A stretch of 6,094 bases of DNA from JASLPR01 sp964496475 (GTDB lineage: Bacteria > Chloroflexota > UBA11872 > VXNJ01): the NCBI GenBank assembly GCA_964496475.1, contig CAZBZS010000078.1, positions 1 to 6,094 on the forward strand, written 5' to 3'. A model generated the notes under the pieces. That model had not been told where the DNA came from. It searched no databases and worked only from the letters and a program-made list of their open reading frames with translations. Every line of letters begins with the position of its first letter. Position 1 is the first letter of the stretch. Positions 1-4,283 of the stretch are shown piece by piece. The position numbers and the translations under genes were made by a program.

Positions 1-31
1 TGGAGATAATCGCTTTCGCTCAACCGGCCCC

Positions 32-772
32 CTACGGGTAGCTCAGCGTGTCTCCCGGCTTCATCGCCAGCACCTTCGTCCGCGGCGTCAGGTCGTTTAT
101 CCGACTCCGCAGTTCGTCGATGTTCGCCGCCTGATTCGGAAACGTGTCGTAGTGGCACGGAATCACCGCCCGCGGTCGTATCAATTGCGCCGCCACCGCC
201 GCCTCCTTCACCCCCATCGTGTACTTGCCTCCCACCGGCATGATCACCAGGTCCGGCGCGTAGAGCTGACTCATCAGCGCCATGTCCCCGAACACCCCCG
301 TGTCCGCCGTGTCCCAGATAACAGGCCCATCGTCGAAGTCCATCACAAAGCCACACACGCTCCCGTCCGGCTCCGCATACGCCGTGCCCTCCCGATACGC
401 CTTCCCGTGCATCCCCGTCGAATGATCCGCCCGCGTCATCGTGTAGCGCACCGATCCCAGCTTCGCCGAGCCACCCACGTTCAAAGGGCACGAATCGGTC
501 TCAAAGCCGATTCCATAATTGGTCGCATAGCCCGCCACCTCCGGGCTGCCGATCAACGTCGCCCCCGTCTTCTGCACGATCTCAATCGCCTCCCCTAGGT
601 GATCCACATGCCCGTGGCTCACGCAGACCACATCCGCCTCCGTGATGTCATCCATTGTTGTCGAACACAGCGGGTTGTCGATAATCCACGGGTCGAAGTA
701 GATCACCTCGCCACCGGGCGCCACGAACTTAAACGAGGCATGTCCCAAGAATTCAATCTCAACCGGCTTCAC
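32..772 (-). CDS. UPF0173/UlaG-like metal-dependent hydrolase (metallo-beta-lactamase fold)
   Basis: A 246-residue soluble protein of the metallo-beta-lactamase superfamily, closest in motif layout to the UPF0173 'metal-dependent hydrolase' group (relatives of UlaG). Seen: an N-terminal GHASF strand (residues 10-14), the metal-binding HGHVDH motif at 53-58, ADHS with His117, the DTADTG motif with Asp157, and a late His in PCHYDTFP (His207). Together these give a complete set of di-metal ligands, so the enzyme looks active. Length is normal for UPF0173. No signal peptide is visible, so it is likely cytoplasmic. The reaction in this subgroup is mostly unassigned; hydrolysis of a lactone, ester or phosphoester is possible. 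I chose GTG at 772 because AGGGAG lies 6 bases upstream; a TTG at 787 would add five residues but has no such site. It ends in TAG. It is the last gene of the minus-strand run, 64 bp after the SRPBCC gene. Family confidence is high, substrate unknown. Confidence 0.9.
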   Translation of the reverse strand: MKPVEIEFLGHASFKFVAPGGEVIYFDPWIIDNPLCSTTMDDITEADVVCVSHGHVDHLGEAIEIVQKTGATLIGSPEVAGYATNYGIGFETDSCPLNVGGSAKLGSVRYTMTRADHSTGMHGKAYREGTAYAEPDGSVCGFVMDFDDGPVIWDTADTGVFGDMALMSQLYAPDLVIMPVGGKYTMGVKEAAVAAQLIRPRAVIPCHYDTFPNQAANIDELRSRINDLTPRTKVLAMKPGDTLSYP

Positions 773-778
773 TGTCGA

Positions 779-784
779 CTCCCT
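779..784 (-). promoter_or_regulatory. Shine-Dalgarno deciding the GTG start of the hydrolase gene
   Basis: Read on the minus strand, AGGGAG is followed by six bases (TCGACA) and then GTG at 772. The alternative TTG start at 787 would lie upstream of this purine stretch and place it inside the coding region, with only a T/C-rich stretch before it. The site therefore supports the shorter 246-residue product. Confidence 0.65.
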
Positions 785-836
785 CAAGAACGAAAAGTGA
801 TTCTACCGTTTGCCTTCTGATTATGGCGACCGCATC

Positions 837-1370
837 CTAGGCCGCCTCCCCCTCCTCCAGCAGCTCTTTTAGCGCCTTCAAGTCCGAGCGCATATTCCGC
901 TTGTACATCCCGAAGATGCTGAACATACCACTCTTCAGCTCTATCGAAATAGCGAAACTTCGTCCCGCTTCCCTCCTCCTCAAAGCTCCATCTTGCCGTG
1001 AACGGCAGAAGCCCGGACGTGCTCCTGACGGCAACAGCCCGCTCCGGGTCATATTCGATCACCCCCAGGTCCACATCAAAATTCCAACCCATATGCGAGA
1101 GTTTCATCCATCCCACCATCCCACCATCCCACCATCCCCACCATCCCACCATCCCCACCATCCCACCATCCCCACCGTCGGTTCGCCGTCGCTGGTCTGT
1201 TCCGCCCGCGTCACCACTCCCACCCACTGCAGGTCGTTCTCAATTCGAGTTACGAATTTCGACACCGCCTGCAACGGCCGATCGATCGATATCTCAACCT
1301 CGTTCTTATGCGTGGCGCAACCTAATCTCGTCGTCCGCGAGCGCTGCCACCGGCGCCCACGCCATACCAT
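837..1370 (-). pseudogene. Frameshifted SRPBCC (polyketide cyclase/dehydrase-like) gene with an internal minisatellite
   Basis: Three minus-strand segments in two frames join into one SRPBCC (helix-grip, START-like) domain. The N-terminal part (about 1314-1176) reads NEVEISIDRPLQAV, then ENDLQWVGVV and TSDGEPTVG. The middle (1107-949, another frame) reads MKLSHMGWNFDVDLGV, EYDPERAVAVRSTSG and FTARWSFEEEGSGTKFRY. The C-terminal part (947-837, back in the first frame) reads SIELKSGMFSIFG and ends KALKELLEEGEAA before TAG. The N-to-middle shift falls at the 1109-1175 tandem array. The middle-to-C shift is at a T3 run (947-949), where dropping one T restores the frame. The start is unclear: the only in-frame standard start before the domain is ATG 1370, giving about 20 unfamiliar residues, 13 bases after the desaturase stop, without a clear ribosome site. 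SRPBCC proteins bind hydrophobic ligands or act as cyclases; the ligand here is unknown. It may be a real pseudogene, a phase-variable gene, or an assembly error. Confidence 0.75.
1109..1175. repeat. 8/9-bp minisatellite (8 units) inside the SRPBCC gene
   Basis: On the plus strand, eight perfect head-to-tail units are built from CATCCCAC (8 bp) and CATCCCCAC (9 bp), in the order 8-8-8-9-8-9-8-9. The last six units form a 17-bp (8+9) higher-order repeat. A partial unit CATC precedes the array (1105-1108), and after it the repeat decays to CCGTCGG. There are no spacers. On the minus strand, which is the coding strand of the host gene, this gives GGG or GGGG tracts separated by ATGGT, so it reads as Gly/Trp/Met/Val-rich peptide in every frame, unlike any SRPBCC domain. 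Because 8 and 17 are not multiples of three, changes in copy number change the reading frame. Confidence 0.95.
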
Positions 1371-1383
1371 CCATTTTGCCCGC

Positions 1384-2918
1384 TCACAGTTGCCCCAGGT
1401 GCTTCAGCACCGCCATAGCGGAGTTTCGTCCCGGCAGCCCGGTCACGCCACCCCCCGGATGGCATCCCGATCCGCCCAGGTACAGCCCCTTCACCGGGGT
1501 TTCGTAGCCGCTCATACCGGGGGCCGACCGTTGCGACAGCATCTGGTCCAGTGTCATGTCCGTGTGGTGCATATGACCCACCGTCATGCCAAATCTGTCC
1601 ACCATCGATTCCGGTGTTATCAGGTACCACTCCTCCACGATGTCCGGAAAATTGGGAGCCATTTCCGCGACCTGAGCTATCAGCCTGCCGGCCGCCACCT
1701 TACTCATCTCATCCCATGTCCCCTCGCGCAGGCGCGTGGGCGCGAACTCCCCCCAGATGCTTATGCAGTAATGCTCCGGTGGCGCCGAGCCCGGATCATG
1801 CACCGTCGGCGAGATGATCCCCAGCGAGCATTCCTCTGGAATCAGGCCGCGCCGGGCGCTGTACCAGGCCTCGTCCAGCGTGTCGATGGAGTGCAGGATC
1901 CGCGTCTGCGCATAGTGATGCGGCAACAGCGTGTCGCCCGGAAGCGCCGTCCAGTCCGGCAGCCCGCTGCAAGCACAGTGCAATTTGAAGTACCCGGCAA
2001 CCGAGTGCACCCGCTCCATTCGGGTCACGAATTCCACATCCAGCTCCTCCCGCCCCACCAGGCCCAGCAGCGTTCGCTGCGGGTCGGCATTCGACACCAC
2101 CACCTTCGCCGAAATCTCGTCACCGTTGGCCAGCCGCACCCCCACCGCCTGCCCGTCCCGCACCAGAATCCGATCCACCTCCGCGTTTGTGCGCACCTCC
2201 AGTCCTGCGGCTATGGCGGATTTGCCCAGCGCATCGGCCACCGCCCCCATCCCGCCCTTCGGATAGCCGTTTACGCCGCGCGCCGCCAGCCCGGCCGACG
2301 CCGCGCTGTGGAACGCCCAGTACAGCAGCCCCCCCGGCGCATCCGTGCTGCCCGAATCGAAAGTGGCGATTACCGACGCCTTCATTTCCTCCGACTCAAA
2401 CAGGTCATCCAGGAACCTCCGGATCGTCCCGGTGATCATCCGGTTGAACAGCTCTTCGTCCGGCGTGCCTTCAAACTTTCGCGCCATCTCGCCCAGGGTC
2501 GGCGGCTCCGTCAGCAGGTACGGCTCGAACATCGCGCCCATTCGCGCGTGGTACTCCAGCCAGGTCGGCCACGCTTCGGCGTCATTCGGAGAAATCTGGG
2601 CGATCGACTCGACCGTGCGCTCGAAGTCGCTCCAGTACAGCAGNNNNNNNNNNGTGGGAACGCCCCCGGGTCGTACGGGTTGGGCTCCTGGCCGGTTTCG
2701 AAGAGCGGCATGTCGTCCAGGATCTCGGTGTGAAACATCACGAAGCTGTGCCCATAGGTCGTGAAATGGAATCCCGGAATCAGCTCGTCCGTGGAGGCCA
2801 GCCCTCCCACCTTCTCACCCCGCTCCAGCGCCAGCACCCGTAGGCCGGACTTGGCCAGGTAGAACCCGGTCACCAGGCCGTTGTGGCCGCAGCCCACTAC
2901 GATCGCGTCATAGTCCAT
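1384..2918 (-). CDS. Phytoene desaturase/PYROXD2-like FAD-dependent oxidoreductase (interrupted by assembly gap)
   Basis: An FAD-dependent amine-oxidase-type oxidoreductase of the phytoene dehydrogenase (CrtI)/PYROXD2 group. Seen: an N-terminal dinucleotide-binding fold VVGCGHNG (GxGxxG, residues 9-14) with the ribose-binding Glu at 32 (LALE), followed by GEKVGG. Late in the protein is the second FAD-contacting motif, GGSGCHPGGGVTGLPGRN, ending at KHLGQL and TGA. Ten Ns at 2644-2653 split the reading frame. Upstream of the gap the protein reads to GAFP; downstream it resumes LLYWSDFERTVESI in a different frame. A true gap of 11 bases (or another length giving remainder 2 on division by 3) would rejoin them, making about 511 residues, normal for the family. 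ATG 2918 is preceded by AAGGGGA (2932-2926). No signal peptide is evident. No carotenoid synthase gene is nearby, so a true carotenoid role is not shown; C-terminal similarity to PYROXD2-like enzymes makes another hydrophobic substrate as likely. It follows the NTF2-like gene by 71 bp. Confidence 0.9.
2644..2653. other. Assembly gap (10 Ns)
   Basis: A run of exactly ten Ns lies inside the oxidoreductase gene. The uniform length suggests a scaffolding placeholder. The flanking coding frames disagree by one base, and together with the single base at 2654 an 11-base gap would encode four residues between GAFP and LLYW, which fits the family's spacing. The gene is therefore probably intact in the organism. 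Confidence 0.95.
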
Positions 2919-2945
2919 TCTGGTATCCCCTTTAGAGGCAACATC

Positions 2946-2976
2946 GCCGGGCGCGATCCCCTACAGGTTGCCCGGC
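2946..2976. repeat. Inverted repeat between the NTF2-like and oxidoreductase genes
   Basis: GCCGGGC (2946-2952) and GCCCGGC (2970-2976) form a perfect 7-bp stem around a 17-base loop. A second, overlapping pairing is possible between GGCAAC (2937-2942) and GTTGCC (2967-2972), so the two stems exclude each other. There is no T tract, so it is not a classic intrinsic terminator. It lies in the 71-bp intergenic stretch of the minus-strand run and could affect processing or relative expression, or be chance in GC-rich DNA. Confidence 0.4.
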
Positions 2977-2989
2977 CTTGGCTTCGGAT

Positions 2990-3331
2990 CTAGCCGTTCG
3001 ATTTCCGATACGACAGCGCCTGAAATCTGATCCGGTCATCGTGGATATGAAACGAGTCCACCCCCGCCGCCGTATTCCCGTCCCCGTCCCGTCCGCTCCA
3101 TTCAAACAACACCATCGATCCGCCCACCGTCACCGATTCCTGCGCCAACTCAAAGCCCGCCAGATCCTCTCCCAGCTCACCGAATATCGCCAGTATCTCC
3201 GTGTGCCCCCGCCCCACCCTGTTCGGCAGCACGAACACTGCGTCCTCCGCATAGTCCGCAATCACCCGGTCCATATCCCCCGCCTGAATCGACTCCCAAT
3301 GATCGTCGTAAACCTCTCGCGGGCTCCTCAT
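2990..3331 (-). CDS. NTF2-like / SnoaL-like small protein
   Basis: A 113-residue protein of the NTF2-like superfamily (SnoaL / DUF4440-type cone fold). Seen: an N-terminal helix (VYDDHWESIQAGDMDRVIADY), then AEDAVFVLP, the GRGHTEIL segment that in the family leads into the second helix, and beta strands SVTVGGSMVLFEWSGRDGDG and GVDSFHIHDDRI near the C-terminus. This order is typical of ketosteroid-isomerase-like or SnoaL-like proteins, which isomerise, cyclise or simply bind small hydrophobic ligands. No catalytic assignment is possible from sequence alone. ATG 3331 is preferred over an upstream ATG at 3388 because AGGAGGT lies 5 bases before it and the fold starts there. It ends in TAG. It is the first gene of the minus-strand run and faces the RraA-family gene across the divergent control region. 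Confidence 0.85.
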   Translation of the reverse strand: MRSPREVYDDHWESIQAGDMDRVIADYAEDAVFVLPNRVGRGHTEILAIFGELGEDLAGFELAQESVTVGGSMVLFEWSGRDGDGNTAAGVDSFHIHDDRIRFQALSYRKSNG

Positions 3332-3336
3332 TCTGG

Positions 3337-3343
3337 ACCTCCT
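3337..3343 (-). promoter_or_regulatory. Strong Shine-Dalgarno of the NTF2-like gene
   Basis: On the minus strand AGGAGGT lies five bases before ATG 3331. It is a near-perfect anti-16S match and decides the start against the in-frame ATG at 3388, which would add 19 Arg/Cys-rich residues outside the fold. Confidence 0.85.
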
Positions 3344-3388
3344 ACGCCTGCCACCGGACAGCGCCCGGACGCAGGCTGCGTGCATCAT

Positions 3389-3400
3389 GAACTAAAGTTC
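3389..3400. repeat. 12-bp interrupted palindrome GAACT-AA-AGTTC
   Basis: Two perfect 5-bp arms flank a 2-bp centre. It lies 57 bp upstream of the NTF2-like start codon, in a position suited to a dimeric repressor or activator acting on that gene or on both divergent units. No regulator gene is present in the window to pair with it, so a function as operator is inference. Confidence 0.4.
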
Positions 3401-3408
3401 CACGATCG

Positions 3409-3428
3409 CGCAAATCCCCTCATTTGCG
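3409..3428. repeat. Inverted repeat CGCAAAT / ATTTGCG
   Basis: A perfect 7-bp inverted repeat with a 6-base spacer (CCCCTC), extendable by one G-T pair. The right arm extended to TTGCGTC (3424-3430) is also the exact complement of GACGCAA at 3463-3469, so the right arm has two possible partners. It could be a protein-binding dyad with repeated CGCAA half-sites or alternative RNA stems in a leader. No T tract follows on the plus strand, so it is not a simple terminator. Confidence 0.45.
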
Positions 3429-3460
3429 TCCCTCAATTCGCCCCTCCAACGGAGTTAACC

Positions 3461-3502
3461 ATGACGCAACGGCATTTCAGGAGCGGAGCATCTTACTGCT
3501 GA
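3461..3502 (+). CDS. Candidate 13-residue leader peptide upstream of the RraA-family gene
   Basis: ATG at 3461 is preceded by GGAG (3451-3454) at a 6-base spacing, and opens a short frame encoding MTQRHFRSGASYC before TGA. It ends 76 bp before the RraA-family start. There is no run of a single amino acid to suggest a classical amino-acid attenuator. A short, well-positioned ORF can arise by chance, so this is only a candidate upstream ORF, which might couple translation to the alternative stems formed by the CGCAA-type repeats just upstream and at its own 5' end. Confidence 0.25.
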   Translation: MTQRHFRSGASYC

Positions 3503-3568
3503 ATATGTTCTAATCTGCGCTCGATCCGAACATCGCCTCACCCGGTGTGCAGCAAGCCCCGGGCGCAC

Positions 3569-3573
3569 GGAGG
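3569..3573 (+). promoter_or_regulatory. Shine-Dalgarno of the RraA-family gene
   Basis: GGAGG is followed by five bases and then ATG 3579, an ideal arrangement. It supports strong translation of the RraA-family gene, in contrast to the downstream hydantoinase-type gene, which has no obvious site. Confidence 0.85.
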
Positions 3574-3578
3574 AATCC

Positions 3579-4244
3579 ATGTCAAACACCGACCTGCCCG
3601 GCGACTTCCGCGAGCGTTTCATGGCTCTCCACACCGCTCTTTTTTGCGATAGCCTCGACCGCATGGGCATCCAGCCACCGGTCATGGACTACCGGATTCG
3701 CCCCGTCTATCCCGGTGCCGTAATCGTCGGCCGCGCCCTCCCCGTTCTCTGGGTATCTGTCTATCGCCCCCCCGAGAAACCCTACGAGCACCTTTTTGAA
3801 GCCTTTCGAGCCCTCCAGCAGGACGACGTGCTTGTCATGACCACCAGCGGATTTCGCACCGCCGGCGTCTGGGGCGGGCTCCTCGCCACCTCCGCCCGCG
3901 CCCAGGGTTGCGTCGGTGCCATCATCGACGGACTCACCCGCGACGTAAGTGAGATTGAAGAGATATCCTTCCCCGTCTTCGCCCACGGCCTGTCCGCCAT
4001 GGACTCCGAAGGCCGCGCCGAGGCCATCGAGTGGGGCACCCCCATCGACTGCGGCGGCGCACGCGTCAACCGCGGCGACATCGTCTTCGCCGACGAAATG
4101 GGCGGCATCGTCATCGCCGCCGAAGCCGCCGCCGAGGTCCTCGCCCGCGCCGAGGAGAAACAGCGTGGCGAATCCAACGTCCGCGAAATCCTGGCCACCG
4201 GTCGCGACGTCGGCGAGGTTTTCCGCGAATACGGCATCCTCTAA
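3579..4244 (+). CDS. RraA-family protein (HMG/CHA aldolase-like)
   Basis: A 221-residue protein of the RraA/'dimethylmenaquinone methyltransferase-like' fold. Members include divalent-metal-dependent 4-hydroxy-4-methyl-2-oxoglutarate / 4-carboxy-4-hydroxy-2-oxoadipate aldolases and oxaloacetate decarboxylases; E. coli RraA instead inhibits RNase E. Seen: the N-terminal FCDSLDRMG (residues 22-30), the GVWGGLLATSARAQG loop (96-110), and DGLTRD (117-122), whose Arg121 and Asp122 match the substrate-binding Arg and metal-binding Asp of the aldolases. Both are kept, so a metal-dependent lyase is more likely than a pure RNase E regulator. Near the C-terminus VNRGDIVFADEMGGIVI is the usual final core strand region. 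Length is typical. It starts at ATG with an excellent ribosome site, ends TAA, and sits 39 bp before the hydantoinase A-type gene, suggesting co-transcription and a catabolic role. Substrate is unknown. Confidence 0.9.
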   Translation: MSNTDLPGDFRERFMALHTALFCDSLDRMGIQPPVMDYRIRPVYPGAVIVGRALPVLWVSVYRPPEKPYEHLFEAFRALQQDDVLVMTTSGFRTAGVWGGLLATSARAQGCVGAIIDGLTRDVSEIEEISFPVFAHGLSAMDSEGRAEAIEWGTPIDCGGARVNRGDIVFADEMGGIVIAAEAAAEVLARAEEKQRGESNVREILATGRDVGEVFREYGIL

Positions 4245-4283
4245 CACCGTGCCGCTCGCCCACTTCGTCAACTCCAGCTTCCC

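Larger units (their letters stand above)
3332..3578. promoter_or_regulatory. Divergent intergenic control region
   Basis: This 247-bp stretch separates the minus-strand run from the plus-strand RraA/hydantoinase pair and must hold promoters for both. It contains an interrupted palindrome (3389-3400), a perfect hairpin-capable repeat (3409-3428), a related GACGCAA at 3463-3469, and a 13-codon ORF (3461-3502). The AT-richer part, about 3490-3515, contains TATGTT (3504-3509) and TCTAAT (3509-3514), which resemble a plus-strand -10 element, but I see no good -35 element at 16-18 bp, so no exact promoter is called. Confidence 0.6.

Noticed and set aside
152..598. Plus-strand frame of 148 codons, Arg/His-rich
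   Set aside because: It lies antisense to the metallo-beta-lactamase-fold gene with its full metal-ligand set; composition is typical of a shadow frame.
1109..1175. Tandem array considered as a CRISPR
   Set aside because: The units are contiguous 8/9-bp copies with no spacers and no cas genes nearby.
1306..1374. 22-codon minus-strand ORF starting MDGMAW just after the oxidoreductase stop
   Set aside because: It has no convincing ribosome site and overlaps the SRPBCC start in another frame; probably chance.
901..2733. Plus-strand open frame of about 610 codons over the SRPBCC and oxidoreductase genes
   Set aside because: It is His/Arg/Pro-rich antisense of recognised minus-strand genes and crosses the N gap; no domain is visible.
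1384..2918. Two separate genes or a pseudogene at the oxidoreductase locus
   Set aside because: The only break in frame is at the N run; both halves fit one protein of normal family length.
3486..3514. Sigma70-type promoter with -10 at TCTAAT or TATGTT
   Set aside because: No acceptable -35 hexamer is found at the correct distance; the match is too weak to call an exact promoter.
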